64,000 nt of DNA from Paenibacillus stellifer (GCF_000758685.1 NZ_CP009286.1:4839501-4903500), one strand, 5' to 3'; positions 17,590-28,598 are shown, counted from the stretch's first letter. Made by a program: numbers and translations. The notes: a model not told the origin generated them from the sequence alone.

Positions 17590-18030
17590 CGTTCCAGTCC
17601 AAATCCTATAAGCCCAAGAGTCGGTAAATGGATGGAATCGATACCAAGTTCTACGCAATAGTGAACAGCTCCACCGCTCACTTAAGGTTGAATGACCCAG
17701 CTAAACGGCTAAGACTTGTCGGAAATTTCGTGGGATGTCATGATGATCATCCGCTTCCATTCTTTACGGCTGCATCAACAACCTTCCCGCCTCCTTCAAG
17801 GAGCAGCGTACCGCTAGTCTGGGTCATGTCCAAATCATAAATGATTAAAAAAATTCATTCTCCAGGTAATTGGCGGCCCCATAGGCTTATCTGTGAGAAT
17901 GTCTCTAAGAAGTATTGCTCGCAGCCTGCGAGGCAGGTCGGGTACCCCGTATAGAATCAAGAAATGACCAGTTCCATAATATTCCGAATAAGATGATCAT
18001 TCAAAAAGCTTCACTTCTAGAGGAATCTTT
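17590..18030. other. Gene-poor stretch
   Basis: No convincing gene on either strand. Short minus-strand coding-like pieces are present (for example a frame ending LLLEGGGKVVDAAVKNGSG near 17741) but lack a start and are broken by stops, so this is probably decayed coding sequence. Confidence 0.4.
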
Positions 18031-18034
18031 CTCA

Positions 18035-18063
18035 TTGACGGGTATCTTTTTATGCTTTAACAT
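18035..18063 (+). promoter_or_regulatory. Promoter of the GNAT gene
   Basis: TTGACG (18035-18040), 17 bases, TAACAT (18058-18063), ending 43 bases before the start codon. Confidence 0.6.
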
Positions 18064-18106
18064 CACCTCCAAATCATCCCATACACGAAAAATATAGGAG
18101 GTTCAC

Positions 18107-18583
18107 ATGATTGAACAAGCGCAGAAAACGGATTTGCCGGAAATCCTGAGGCTGCAGAAACTCTCTTTCCAGTCTGTAGCAGCTGCTGTCGGCAACTATA
18201 ACCTCGCACCGCTTACCCAAACGCTTGTCAGCATCGAAGCAGAATTTACAAGCTCGCTATTCCTAAAAAAAACAGATAACGGAATGATTACGGGTTCTGT
18301 CCGCGCCCGCCTTGATGATCAAGGCGTATGCCACATTGGCCGCCTAATCGTACACCCCGATTATCAGAGAAGAGGGTTCGGCCGGGCCTTGATGCTCGAA
18401 ATCGAGACGCGAATTCAGCCCAATGACTGTTTCGAAATATTTACAGGCTCGTCCTTCACCGATACCATCCGTTTGTACAAACAGCTTGGCTACGCCGAAA
18501 CCATTAAGAAGGATATGGAGCATGTGAGCATGCAATTTATGAGAAAAAGCAGCCGCTGGAGGCAAATGGAGGGCAGCCTTTAA
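18107..18583 (+). CDS. GNAT-family N-acetyltransferase
   Basis: A 158-residue single GNAT domain. The acetyl-CoA pyrophosphate-binding loop is seen as HPDYQRRGFGRALM (Q/R-x-x-G-x-G/A), preceded by the beta-4 strand IGRLIV and followed by LYKQLGYAET. TAGGAGG precedes the ATG. The substrate cannot be told from sequence. Base composition is more AT-rich than neighbours and the gene stands alone with its own promoter, consistent with recent acquisition. Confidence 0.85.
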   Translation: MIEQAQKTDLPEILRLQKLSFQSVAAAVGNYNLAPLTQTLVSIEAEFTSSLFLKKTDNGMITGSVRARLDDQGVCHIGRLIVHPDYQRRGFGRALMLEIETRIQPNDCFEIFTGSSFTDTIRLYKQLGYAETIKKDMEHVSMQFMRKSSRWRQMEGSL

Positions 18584-18764
18584 TAATCTAGAGGGATTTG
18601 ACCGGTTAGAACGTATTCTGCCGATTCAGCAGCAGGATGAAATTATTCCCTTTGGCGAAGTGGTGCCACGCGCTTTTTTCAACGAATGATTGGATCGGAC
18701 TAGCATTTTAAAATGAAACATCTTGCCGGTTGGACTTCTTCATCCGACCGCTGAAAGACGAAAA

Positions 18765-18799
18765 GAGGTGTCCCGACAGCCCTAAGGCCGGGACACCTC
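18765..18799. terminator. Hairpin terminator
   Basis: GAGGTGTCCCG pairs with CGGGACACCTC. It lies 46 bases beyond the stop of the minus-strand gene at 18845, with TTTTCG following on that strand. Confidence 0.7.
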
Positions 18800-18844
18800 C
18801 CAGATGAATTAAGCTACTTCCATTCTAGCGGGATGGCACGCGGA

Positions 18845-19795
18845 TTACAGCTCTGCCGCAGACGCGCTCCCTCCGCTCTCATGCCGGTCCATCCAGACCA
18901 GGCATGCCGCCCGCAGCAGCGCCTCCGTCCGCTGGGCCGGGGCGCAGAAGATCCCGTTCAGGCCGATCCGATACAGATCGGCCAGCGCCTCCGCCGCCGG
19001 CGCTCCGGCGGCGAACACGGCCGCCGCGGGCTTCACCCGCCGCACGGCGGCTGCTATGCCCTCCGCCGCATTAGCGAAGCTCGCGGCGTCAAGCGGCGCG
19101 GCTCCAGCCGCCGCGCCGTCGATCACCAGGAAATCGGCGGTGCGCCCGATTTCCAGCGCGGCGGCGGGCGGGATGTCCGGGGCGATCAGCGCCCCGATGC
19201 GGCACGCCGCCGCGTACCGGTGGCCGAGAAGCTGCTCGGCCACCGACTCGATGAATTCGCGCGCAGCCGCGAATTCCCAGGCGCTGGCGGGGTAGGACGC
19301 CAGCAGGTCCAGGCGGGCGTCGCCGCCCCCGCGCTGCCGCTCGCCCACCGCCCGAAAAAGCGCTTCCAACACTGCATCCTGAAGCGCCGCCAGCAAGTCC
19401 GGCCGGTCGCTTAGCTCCGGAAGCACCGGAAGTGCTGCCGCGGTCCAGGCGCCGCCTCCTCCAGTGAACTGTGCGGCGGCCTCGTCGCGCAGCCGATAGC
19501 AGATCCGGCGCAGAGCTTGCTCCGCCTCCTGCTCCCCTTCGCTGGCGAGCCAGGCTTCATACAGCGGACCTGAGCTCTTCAGCCACTCCTCCGAACGGAT
19601 CAGTCTGGGCCCGGATGCCGCCGGCTCGCGTCCGGAAGGACGATCCTCCCTGCCTTCGGGCAGCACAAGAAAGGCCGGACGCAGTCCTCTTAAGGATGGA
19701 GGCAGATAAGCGCCTCCTTCTTTCAGCCACTCGGCCGCTGTTCCGGCCGATAGCGCACCGCCGGCCTCATTTCCCCGCCATTGCTTATCCCCCAT
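18845..19795 (-). CDS. Degenerate PEP-utilising-enzyme-like protein (C-terminal barrel only)
   Basis: A 316-residue, alanine-rich and very GC-rich protein. The last 120 residues follow the order of the PTS enzyme I/pyruvate phosphate dikinase barrel: IGALIAPDIPPAA, then TADFLVIDG, then AVFAAGAPAAEALADLYRIG and LNGIFCAPAQ. The catalytic and metal-binding residues of those enzymes (the GTNDL and CGE regions) are not preserved and there is no phosphohistidine domain, so enzymatic activity is doubtful. I choose the ATG at 19795 with AGGTG six bases upstream; a GTG at 19804 is possible. Fold assignment is by pattern only. Confidence 0.5.
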   Translation of the reverse strand: MGDKQWRGNEAGGALSAGTAAEWLKEGGAYLPPSLRGLRPAFLVLPEGREDRPSGREPAASGPRLIRSEEWLKSSGPLYEAWLASEGEQEAEQALRRICYRLRDEAAAQFTGGGGAWTAAALPVLPELSDRPDLLAALQDAVLEALFRAVGERQRGGGDARLDLLASYPASAWEFAAAREFIESVAEQLLGHRYAAACRIGALIAPDIPPAAALEIGRTADFLVIDGAAAGAAPLDAASFANAAEGIAAAVRRVKPAAAVFAAGAPAAEALADLYRIGLNGIFCAPAQRTEALLRAACLVWMDRHESGGSASAAEL

Positions 19796-19822
19796 TGTTC
19801 GCACCTGCCCTTTCCTATAATT

Positions 19823-19862
19823 AACCGGCTGAGGCGCGGCCTATGGGCCGCGCCTCAGCCGG
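19823..19862. terminator. Perfect 18-bp hairpin after metY
   Basis: ACCGGCTGAGGCGCGGCC pairs exactly with its complement around TATG. It lies 174 bases beyond the metY stop and just before the next gene's ribosome binding site. The metY trailer between (19863-20035) holds no gene. Confidence 0.65.
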
Positions 19863-20035
19863 TCCTGACAAAAGGTCTGCAGTCTGTATTGAAGGTCTCT
19901 TTACATGCTTACGGAAGGTTACCGCAAATTATGCAGCCCGTGTGTCGCGAAGGACCGATTGATTTACGCTTACCCTGCGGGAGCGGACAAAGCGGCTTGC
20001 AGAAGTGCCGGAAGACTGAAATTGGAAGATGGCTG

Positions 20036-21358
<1,323 letters not shown>

Positions 21359-21433
21359 TCAATGGGAAGCGGGTGAGCGCTCGAATTTGTTCCTATTCTC
21401 TCACAAACATTTCCATTTGAAAAGAGTAAATCT

Positions 21434-21457
21434 TATTATTCCAATGAGAATTATAAA
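21434..21457. promoter_or_regulatory. Inverted repeat upstream of metY
   Basis: TTATTATTC and GAATTATAA, 8 of 9 bases complementary, are separated by 6 bases about 95 bases before the metY start. It could be an operator for a CymR/Rrf2-type or Fur-type repressor; which one cannot be decided from sequence. Confidence 0.45.
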
Positions 21458-21558
21458 TTTATTTTTGTTATCGCTTTCAATTTACATTGCAGGATAAGCC
21501 CGAAAGGGGTTGTCCCTTCGGCCCTATCACTAAATACGCGTTCGCAGAGGGCATGAAC

Positions 21559-22236
21559 TCAGTATCCGCTGATGTTCTGCTCGCCTTTGGCGATGGCGAC
21601 GCCGCCGCTTGTTCCGATTCGCGTTGCGCCTGCTCCGATCATCACCAGAGCATCCTCAGCGCTGCGGACCCCGCCGGACGCCTTCACACCAATATTCGGA
21701 CCCACGGTCCGCCGCATCAGGGCGATATCTTCCTTGGTCGCCCCTCCTGTCGAGAAGCCGGTCGAGGTCTTGACATAATCGGCTCCGGCTTCGACTGCCA
21801 GCTTGCAGGCGCGAACCTTCTCCTCGTCCGTCAGCAGGCAGGTTTCGATGATGACCTTGGTCAGCGCTTTGCCGCGGGCTGCTCCCGTTACGGCGGCGAT
21901 ATCCCGCTTCACCCATTCGTCATCCCCGCTCTTCAGCGCACCGATATTGATGACCATATCCACTTCCTCGGCTCCAGCCTGAATAGCATTCTCCGTCTCA
22001 AAAGCCTTCGTCTCAGGCGTCGAAGCTCCCAGAGGGAAGCCGATGACGGTACAGACCTTCACTTCAGGCGTATCCTTCAGCACCTCATACGCCGTCGCCA
22101 CCCAAGCCGGGTTGACGCAGACGGAAGCGAATTTATAGGTTTTGGCCTCCTCGGCCAGCTTGATGATATCTTCCTTACGGGCATCCGCCTTAAGCAGCGT
22201 ATGGTCGATCATGCGTGTCAGATTGCTCTCGCTCAT
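21559..22236 (-). CDS. deoC: Deoxyribose-phosphate aldolase
   Basis: Cleaves 2-deoxyribose 5-phosphate to glyceraldehyde 3-phosphate and acetaldehyde in deoxynucleoside catabolism. The 225-residue class I aldolase has [11 protein letters not shown] at the N-terminus, VIGFPLGAS, and the Schiff-base lysine in YVKTSTGF, followed by the phosphate-binding KASGGVR. GGAGG precedes the ATG. A hairpin (GGCCGAAGGG with CCTTTCGGGC, near 21494-21521) follows it. It stands alone without deoB or pdp genes nearby. Confidence 0.95.
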   Translation of the reverse strand: MSESNLTRMIDHTLLKADARKEDIIKLAEEAKTYKFASVCVNPAWVATAYEVLKDTPEVKVCTVIGFPLGASTPETKAFETENAIQAGAEEVDMVINIGALKSGDDEWVKRDIAAVTGAARGKALTKVIIETCLLTDEEKVRACKLAVEAGADYVKTSTGFSTGGATKEDIALMRRTVGPNIGVKASGGVRSAEDALVMIGAGATRIGTSGGVAIAKGEQNISGY

Positions 22237-22426
22237 ATGCGTTCCTCCATTAATTCAATTCAGTGAAGTTCCTGATATCTCTGTAATCATACAATCAGGA
22301 GGCTTTCTTTGCAAAGCTCTCGCTTAAGCGCGGCAGCCGAATTCCTTGCTTGCGCAGGCTGGCTGTTCAATTGTCAGAACCCGAACATCGCAGCGATTGA
22401 CGCCAACATGCCTATAGCTACCGTCA

Positions 22427-22461
22427 AAAGGCTCTCCGGTCACGCAGACCGAAGAGCCTTT
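22427..22461. terminator. Bidirectional-type terminator
   Basis: AAAGGCTCT and CGGTC pair with GACCG and AGAGCCTTT, with T/A runs on both sides. It lies 38 bases beyond the stop of the minus-strand SPFH gene. Confidence 0.85.
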
Positions 22462-22498
22462 CTTGGGGATTGAAGGTAATAGAGCGGACCATTCCCGC

Positions 22499-23338
22499 TT
22501 ATTTAGACGCCAGAGAGTCCAAATCAATGAATGGCGTAGCTCCGCCCGTTACGCTCGGCAGCTTACCGTCCCATTTGTCCAGTGCCTTCTCCTGCACCTC
22601 GATTTGCTTAAGCTGCACCAGTTCGGGCGTAACCTCCTGTTTCTTCAGCTTCAGTGACTCGGCTTCGGCTTGAGCCTGGGCGACCTTCTGCTTCGCTTCG
22701 ATCTGGACCCGTTTCAGATCGTTCTCCGCCTTCAGCGCCTGCTGCTGAGCTACCTGCTTGGCTTCGATCGACTGGTTGAAGGCATCGGAGAACTTGAAGT
22801 TGACGATGTTGATATCGTTGACGATGAGATCGTATTTGGCCAGACGCTTGGTCAGAAGCTCGCTGATCTCTCCGGCTACGATATCCCGGCGGGTAATCAG
22901 ATCTTCCGCTGGATAGCGGGCCGTCACTTCCTTGACGATTTCCTGAATGGCGGGGTTGATGATGACAGAATCGAAGCGGCCCCCGATATTGTTCATCAGA
23001 TTGAAAGCCGATTCCTTGTTCACGGAATAGTTCACCGCCACATGCGTCGATACGGGCTGAAGATCCTTGGAGGAAGCCGACGTATCGGTCTCCGATTTGG
23101 TGACCTGGGTGTTGACCTGAATAATGGATTGGATGAACGGAATTTTAAGATGTATGCCTGGAGACAGCACCTGGTCGTCGAGCTTCCCGAAGGTTTTGTA
23201 CAGGCCGACATGACCGTATTCGACCGAAGAGTACGCATTGCCTCCAATCAGCAGCACAAGAACAACAGCTACAGCCACGCCGATCATTTTTCCCGGACGC
23301 CAGGATTTCATTTTGGGATTCAATTCGGTGCTACTCAC
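22499..23338 (-). CDS. Prohibitin/SPFH-family membrane protein
   Basis: About 279 residues: one N-terminal membrane helix (IGVAVAVVLVLLIGGNAY), an SPFH/band-7 domain (VEYGHVGLYKTFGKL onward) and a C-terminal coiled coil rich in A, Q, K and E. This is the prohibitin arrangement; such proteins form large membrane rings or scaffold microdomains. Two starts compete: an ATG at 23344 very close to GGAGGGGGA and a GTG at 23338 at normal spacing, which I prefer. The open frame continues upstream but without a ribosome site. Confidence 0.8.
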   Translation of the reverse strand: MSSTELNPKMKSWRPGKMIGVAVAVVLVLLIGGNAYSSVEYGHVGLYKTFGKLDDQVLSPGIHLKIPFIQSIIQVNTQVTKSETDTSASSKDLQPVSTHVAVNYSVNKESAFNLMNNIGGRFDSVIINPAIQEIVKEVTARYPAEDLITRRDIVAGEISELLTKRLAKYDLIVNDINIVNFKFSDAFNQSIEAKQVAQQQALKAENDLKRVQIEAKQKVAQAQAEAESLKLKKQEVTPELVQLKQIEVQEKALDKWDGKLPSVTGGATPFIDLDSLASK

Positions 23339-23664
23339 AAACATTCCCCCTCCATAATTGCACGGCTCTTCCAGCGGATTGTTCCGGCCGTCCTTGCTTC
23401 GGAATCCACCAGCCCTGCTGTGCACGTTATGAACAATATACGGAAGTTCCGAGGGATCGGTCGCAACAATAACGGATAATCCGCGTGTAAGCATCTGTTC
23501 ACGTAATTCACGTAATCTACACCCATAGTCTCCGCTGCGGCCTAGTCCCTGCTTATCCGATAATTTGAAACCAAACAGCGGGCACACTTATGGCCATCTA
23601 CGCAAAAAAGCCCCCGGGGTGCGAACCCCGGAGGCCTTATGGAAGACAGCTGCGGACTTTCCGA

Positions 23665-24750
23665 CTATTCGCGGAACAGGCCGGAGGCTTTCACGTCATT
23701 GAAGAAGGTGTTGAATTCGTCGATGTTAAGCTGCTGCGCCGCATCGGACAGCGCCGTTGCAGGGTCCGGATGGACCTCAACCATAATGCCGTCGGCTCCG
23801 GCCGCCAGCGCGGCCTTGGCGCAAGGCACGAGGATGTCTTTGCGTCCGGTAGAATGCGTCACGTCGACCAGCACAGGCAGATGGCTCTCCTGCTTCAGAA
23901 TCGGCACTGCGGAAATGTCGAGCGTGTTGCGCGTCCATTTCTCATAGGTGCGGATACCGCGCTCGATCAGCATAACCTGAGTGTTGCCGCGGGACAGAAT
24001 GTACTCGGCTGCATGCAGGAATTCCTCCATCGTCGCTGCCAGACCGCGCTTCAGCAGCACCGGTTTGTTCACTTCGCCGGCAGCCTTCAGCAGCTCGAAG
24101 TTCTGCATGTTGCGGGCGCCGATCTGGATGATGTCGACATAGTCGAGCGAAGGCTCGATATGCGCCGGGTCTACGATCTCGCTGATCGTGAGCAGGCCGT
24201 ACTCGTCGGCTGCTTCACGCAGAATGCGGAGGCCGTCCATGCCGAGGCCCTGGAAATCGTAAGGCGAGGTGCGGGGCTTGAACGCACCGCCGCGCATTAC
24301 TTTGATACCGGCCTTGGCCAGAGCGGCCGCCACCGTGCGCGTCTGCTGCTCGCTCTCGACGGAGCAAGGTCCCGCCACCATCAGCGAGGCATTTCCGCCG
24401 ACCACGACATCCTGCGGAAGAAGGATGAGGGTGTCTTCCTTGCGAGTCTTGCGGCTGACGAGCAGGTTCTTCTTGTGCTCGGTGCTCTGCAGATCAAGGG
24501 AAGCCTTGAAGATCTGCTTGAACAGCGTACGGATCGTGCTTTCCGTGAACGGACCCTTGTTCTCTTCGACCAGCTTATCCAGCATCTTTTTCTCCCGCTC
24601 GGGATCGAACTTCGGCACCCCCTGCTTCTCCTTAACGGCTCCGATGTCCTGCACCACAGTCGCGCGTTCCGAAATCAGCTTCAGCAGTTCGCTGTTGATT
24701 TCGTCCAGACGGTTTCTCAATTGCTCCAATTCGGCGTTGCTCATGTTCAT
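23665..24750 (-). CDS. aroA: Bifunctional chorismate mutase / DAHP synthase (AroA(G) type)
   Basis: Residues about 1-85 form an AroQ-type chorismate mutase ([20 protein letters not shown]); the rest is a type I-beta DAHP synthase joining PEP and erythrose 4-phosphate ([42 protein letters not shown]). In Bacillus AroA the mutase domain senses chorismate and prephenate, giving feedback control. GGAG lies 5 bases before the ATG at 24750. A T-box leader lies directly upstream, so transcription also responds to an uncharged tRNA. Confidence 0.94.
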   Translation of the reverse strand: MNMSNAELEQLRNRLDEINSELLKLISERATVVQDIGAVKEKQGVPKFDPEREKKMLDKLVEENKGPFTESTIRTLFKQIFKASLDLQSTEHKKNLLVSRKTRKEDTLILLPQDVVVGGNASLMVAGPCSVESEQQTRTVAAALAKAGIKVMRGGAFKPRTSPYDFQGLGMDGLRILREAADEYGLLTISEIVDPAHIEPSLDYVDIIQIGARNMQNFELLKAAGEVNKPVLLKRGLAATMEEFLHAAEYILSRGNTQVMLIERGIRTYEKWTRNTLDISAVPILKQESHLPVLVDVTHSTGRKDILVPCAKAALAAGADGIMVEVHPDPATALSDAAQQLNIDEFNTFFNDVKASGLFRE

Positions 24751-24790
24751 CTGCACTCCTTTTTCTCAAATAAATATACGCAATATACGC

Positions 24791-25085
24791 AAAAAGGCTC
24801 CTCGTCAAGGGACGAGGAGCCGTGGTACCACCCTTATTTAGAGACATCTACGCTTTTGACTGGATTCGGGGAATCCGCCAAACGTCTGAAGAAGCTCTGT
24901 CTTTGACCCGGTAACGCGGGGCGCGGGAATCCTTACACATAGCCTAAAAAGGCACTTCGGGAATCCGACTATGAAGTGAACTTCGGCGTCTCCGTCTCAG
25001 AGGCAGCTCTCAATCTCCGGCATGCCCTCCCTGTCCAGATCCGTATGGACGCTTACTCTCTTCGTCAATGTCATTAGCGTATTGT
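24791..25085 (-). promoter_or_regulatory. T-box leader of aroA, probable tRNA-Phe specificity
   Basis: The T-box core AAGGGTGGTACCACG (24821-24835) is followed by the terminator GGCTCCTCGTC/GACGAGGAGCC with a T-run (24791-24820). Upstream, the specifier-loop context GAAGTTCACTTC offers UUC (Phe) at 24978-24980. Uncharged tRNA-Phe would therefore favour the antiterminator and raise DAHP synthase expression. The core is certain; the codon reading is an inference from local context. Confidence 0.88.
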
Positions 25086-25215
25086 CATATTCTAAAGGAT
25101 AATCCGGAAGGTTGCAAGAGAATATATGCTGATTGGGCAGGTTGCTAAATTAGTGGTACAGGCCACGCTCGCTGAATAGGATAAGACAGGTGATCCATTA
25201 ATTGGCGAGGAGATT

Positions 25216-25857
25216 GTGAAAGTGGGTATTTTTTTCGGCTATATGATTCTCGGTATATCGCTGTCCGCTCCGATCGGACCCATCAACGCCGCACAGCTGG
25301 ACAAGGGCATCCGGAGCGGCTTTCTGCACGCCTGGTTCGTCGGGCTAGGGGCGGTCTGCGCCGATATTCTCTACATGCTGCTGGTCTATTTTGGAGTAAT
25401 CAGGCTGCTTGAATATCCGTACATCAAGGCTTGCCTATGGCTATTCGGCTTCTTCGTCCTCACCTATACCGGACTCGAGAGCGTTAAGAATGCGGGCGGC
25501 ACGTCCGTCTACGGTTACAGGGGAGGCGAAGATTCGCGTCTCGGCAAGTCATACTTATCGGGACTTCTGATGTCGCTCTTCAATCCGCTGTCCATCTTGT
25601 TCTGGCTGGGCATTTACGGCTCCGTCCTCGCCCAGGCAGCGGAAGAGTATCCGATGCGGCTGCTGCTGTTCTACAGCGTGGGCATCGTTCTCGGGATACT
25701 GATATGGGACTTCTGCATGGCGGGAGCGGCGAGCATCTTCCGCCGGCTGCTGACTGAGCGGTTCCTTAAGGGACTGTCGCTGCTGTCCGGACTGACGCTC
25801 ATCGGCTTCGGCCTCTATTTCGGCTATCAGGCTGCGCGCATGCTCTTCTTCCCTTAA
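25216..25857 (+). CDS. LysE/RhtB-family amino acid exporter
   Basis: A 213-residue integral membrane protein with about six helices. The N-terminal SLSAPIGPINAAQLDKGIRS and FVGLGAVCADILYML segments are typical of the LysE fold. GGAG precedes the GTG start at 25216. Such carriers export amino acids or small metabolites by proton antiport; the substrate is unknown. The gene is convergent with, and overlaps by four bases, the APC permease gene. Confidence 0.85.
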   Translation: MKVGIFFGYMILGISLSAPIGPINAAQLDKGIRSGFLHAWFVGLGAVCADILYMLLVYFGVIRLLEYPYIKACLWLFGFFVLTYTGLESVKNAGGTSVYGYRGGEDSRLGKSYLSGLLMSLFNPLSILFWLGIYGSVLAQAAEEYPMRLLLFYSVGIVLGILIWDFCMAGAASIFRRLLTERFLKGLSLLSGLTLIGFGLYFGYQAARMLFFP

Positions 25858-27296
25858 TGCGGAGATCGCGATCTGCGCAGCCGCAATCCCTTGATCCGAA
25901 ATGCCGTGCCCGGCAGCGTGGCATGTTCGGCTGATTCCAAAGGGTTGCGGGGTCCGCGTCCCTTTTCTCCGTTCTTGCGCCGCTTTCGAACATACTGAAG
26001 AACTGCATCGCAACCAGCGATCACAGCAACCAGCAGCAGACTGATGAAGAAGCCGGGCCGGCTGTCCTGATGAAAGAGCGTTCCGCTCACCGCCGCTGCA
26101 ATAAGGATCAGGCCGCACCAACGCTTGAATCTTCCAAGCTTCACCGGCTTAAGCAGCCTGCTGGAGGACAGCAGAATAAACGACCAGTTATAGAGAAGCA
26201 TCAATCCGGCGGCCGTGGTGATATATTCATACACCTTCCCGGGCATGAGCAGCGACATGACGATTGTGGCCGCGAGTCCGGCCGTAATGAGGCATAGGGC
26301 CGGCAGCGGATACTTATCCTTCAGCTTGCGCGAGAATAGAGCGGGAGCGTCTCCTTCCCGGGCCAGGGTTATCATCATGGACGTAACGGCATACAGCGAT
26401 GCAGTCATGGTCGAGAAGCCTGCAATGATGAGAACGCCGTTGAAGACATGGGGCACGAATTTGAGATGGTCGCTGCTGAGCGCCAGTACGAACGGGCTTT
26501 CCTTCGGATTGAACTCTCCGTGGGGAACCATTGAGACAGCCAAGCCGATAGATATCACATAGACCCCACCCAGCAGGAGCAGCATGATTTTGCCCGCCTT
26601 GGGAGCTTCTTCCGGCTTCCGCAGACGGTAAGACATGATGCCCAGTACCTCGATGCCTCCATAGGCGTAAAAGGCGTAGATAAATGCCGTCCATAATCCC
26701 ATCAAGCCTTTCGGAAAAAGCTCATGCCTGCTCATTGGCACATTAGGCTTATAATGCCCGCCGTCGATCCAGCCCGCCAAGAGTCCGGCTGCGATTATCA
26801 GAAACATGAGGATGGCCGCAATTTTTATAACCGCCAGCACATTCTCGACCTTATCAAAGCCCTTGTTGCCGAAGAAGACGATGATAAGGCCCAGCAGTCC
26901 GAAGCCTGCCGCGAACATCCACATGGGAACGTTGGGGAACCAGAAGCGCGAGAAAATGGACAAAGCCGTCAGTTGGCTGCCCATAATCAGCAGTTCGGAG
27001 CACCAGTAGATGTATCCGCTGCCGAATCCTGCCCAGTTCCCGAAGGCCTGCTGCGCATAGGACCGGAAGGAACCCTGCTCCGGATGATCTGCCGTCATGC
27101 GCGACAGCGCGTCAAAGACGACGTAGGTTCCCGCAGCCGCAAGTACGTACGCGATAATTACGGCAGGGCCGCCGATCATGACCGCAAGACCCGATCCCAG
27201 AAAATATCCCGTCCCGATCGTGCCCGCGACTCCCAGCAGGGACAACTGCCACCATTTAAGCTTTCCCTGCTTCTCCGAAGCTGACTGCTTGTTCAT
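25854..27296 (-). CDS. APC-family amino acid permease
   Basis: A 480-residue protein with about twelve membrane helices. The N-terminal GVAGTIGTGYFLGSGLAV is the substrate- and ion-contact motif of helix 1 in this superfamily; YAYGGIEVLGI corresponds to helix 6. It is closest in pattern to the GABA/aromatic/basic amino acid permeases. The ATG at 27296 is preceded by GAGG. The C-terminal 55 residues are basic and cytoplasmic. Substrate is unknown. The following gap to 27603 holds no gene. Confidence 0.85.
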   Translation of the reverse strand: MNKQSASEKQGKLKWWQLSLLGVAGTIGTGYFLGSGLAVMIGGPAVIIAYVLAAAGTYVVFDALSRMTADHPEQGSFRSYAQQAFGNWAGFGSGYIYWCSELLIMGSQLTALSIFSRFWFPNVPMWMFAAGFGLLGLIIVFFGNKGFDKVENVLAVIKIAAILMFLIIAAGLLAGWIDGGHYKPNVPMSRHELFPKGLMGLWTAFIYAFYAYGGIEVLGIMSYRLRKPEEAPKAGKIMLLLLGGVYVISIGLAVSMVPHGEFNPKESPFVLALSSDHLKFVPHVFNGVLIIAGFSTMTASLYAVTSMMITLAREGDAPALFSRKLKDKYPLPALCLITAGLAATIVMSLLMPGKVYEYITTAAGLMLLYNWSFILLSSSRLLKPVKLGRFKRWCGLILIAAAVSGTLFHQDSRPGFFISLLLVAVIAGCDAVLQYVRKRRKNGEKGRGPRNPLESAEHATLPGTAFRIKGLRLRRSRSPH

Positions 27297-27603
27297 GATT
27301 TCAGTCCTCACCAAGGTTGGATTTCATACCTGTTTAGTATAGGCCCCGTGCCAAGATTTCATGTGCAGTCAGGAAAATCCTGATTCCCCCTGAGCCAACT
27401 GTAAAGCTGCTGCTATGACCACTATACTTCTTTATCCAGTTTGAGAGTTGGGTTCGACTCGCAATCTGATACTTCTCGATAGTTTGGTATTGCGAGAAGG
27501 CTCTTTCCAAATAATCCTGATCAGCGTGAAGTTAAAATATGTTCAATTTCTTGAAGGGTCGTTTGTTTTTCTAATCCATATACCTCTTGGTATCCTTAAA
27601 AAC

Positions 27604-27658
27604 GCTCCCCATACAGCAACAGGTTTTTATTATTTCGCCTGTCTAGTATATGGGGAGT
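27604..27658. other. Nested hairpin downstream of the lipoprotein gene
   Basis: CTCCCCATA pairs with TATGGGGAG and inside it CAACAGG pairs with CCTGTC. It lies 24 bases beyond the stop of the minus-strand lipoprotein gene and probably marks the end of its message; the compact nested fold is unusual for a plain terminator. Confidence 0.5.
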
Positions 27659-27681
27659 ATATCAGTTAGGGCAGCTATTTT

Positions 27682-28455
27682 TTATTTTGCAATTAATTGC
27701 TTATTGCGGAGGTCTAACTTAAAATGGATTTCCTTGGCGTCCTGTTCAGGCGTACCAGCTCCTATTGGAGGATACACAACTAATTGTTCGTTTTGATTAA
27801 AGGGACTGTTCAGTTCGGAATACAAGAGCATTTTAGAAGTTGTTTTCCCCTTCCGAATCTCTACAGGAAATACATTCCCATTTTGTTTATCTGCTGCGAA
27901 CACATACGCTTCAAGACCGTGCCCAGTCCGATATTGCGGGGTTAGCAAGAAAATGTCTGCTTCCTTAAAGCTTACTTTATCAAAAGGTATTATTTTATCA
28001 GTTGGCTGCACATACAAAAAGGCGGGCAACTCCAAAAGAACTTCATCATTATTTCCCTTCCGATAGACAATTTTATAATTGCTCTGAAATGTCTGATCGC
28101 CCTCAGCTCCCAAAACACTTGGAACAATTAGATGTCCACGCTCTTCACGGTCCCCAGAAATCATTAATATCTTTCCCTCTTCAAGATCCGTTTCTGCTCG
28201 AATGGAAGGTGTACTTCCAACAGAATCCAAAGAAATAGAATCAGAAAGAATAGATTTCGGAAACTTGCTGACGGTATCCCCGTTTTTTTCAGCAGGAGTA
28301 TCCGTAATCTCTGGAAAAAAGGATGTTGCTGCTTGCACAGATGATTCTGAGGCAGTTGTATAAGAAGTTCCGCTTTGCTGGCTGCTGCAAGCCAACAGCA
28401 TGTTAAAAAGCAGCAACGAAGATAATATGATCATTTTTCTATTAACTGCAAACAA
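27682..28455 (-). CDS. Predicted lipoprotein of unknown function
   Basis: About 257 residues. The N-terminus has basic residues, a hydrophobic stretch and the lipobox LLAC, so the mature protein should be anchored to the outer face of the membrane. The rest has no motif I recognise; it is rich in S, T and D at first, then beta-rich. Start is uncertain: a TTG at 28455 lies directly after AAAGGGG and an ATG at 28434 is too far from it. The gene is clearly more AT-rich than its neighbours, suggesting transfer. Confidence 0.7.
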   Translation of the reverse strand: MFAVNRKMIILSSLLLFNMLLACSSQQSGTSYTTASESSVQAATSFFPEITDTPAEKNGDTVSKFPKSILSDSISLDSVGSTPSIRAETDLEEGKILMISGDREERGHLIVPSVLGAEGDQTFQSNYKIVYRKGNNDEVLLELPAFLYVQPTDKIIPFDKVSFKEADIFLLTPQYRTGHGLEAYVFAADKQNGNVFPVEIRKGKTTSKMLLYSELNSPFNQNEQLVVYPPIGAGTPEQDAKEIHFKLDLRNKQLIAK

Positions 28456-28598
28456 CCCCTTTAATAGTAACTACCAAATAATAATACACAACAACCTCAT
28501 GAAATAAATTTAAGAATTGTATTATATTATTTAAGATTATGCAACTTATCCAGGAGATGGCAACAGTAGGAGAATGGTTTTCGTCTGAAAACTAAATT

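Noticed and set aside
17628..17840. A 70-codon plus-strand frame in the gap upstream of the GNAT gene
   Set aside because: No ribosome site and no recognisable pattern; the region looks like decayed coding sequence.
27448..27669. A 73-codon plus-strand frame after the APC permease
   Set aside because: No ribosome site, no conserved pattern, and it overlaps the hairpin that ends the lipoprotein message.
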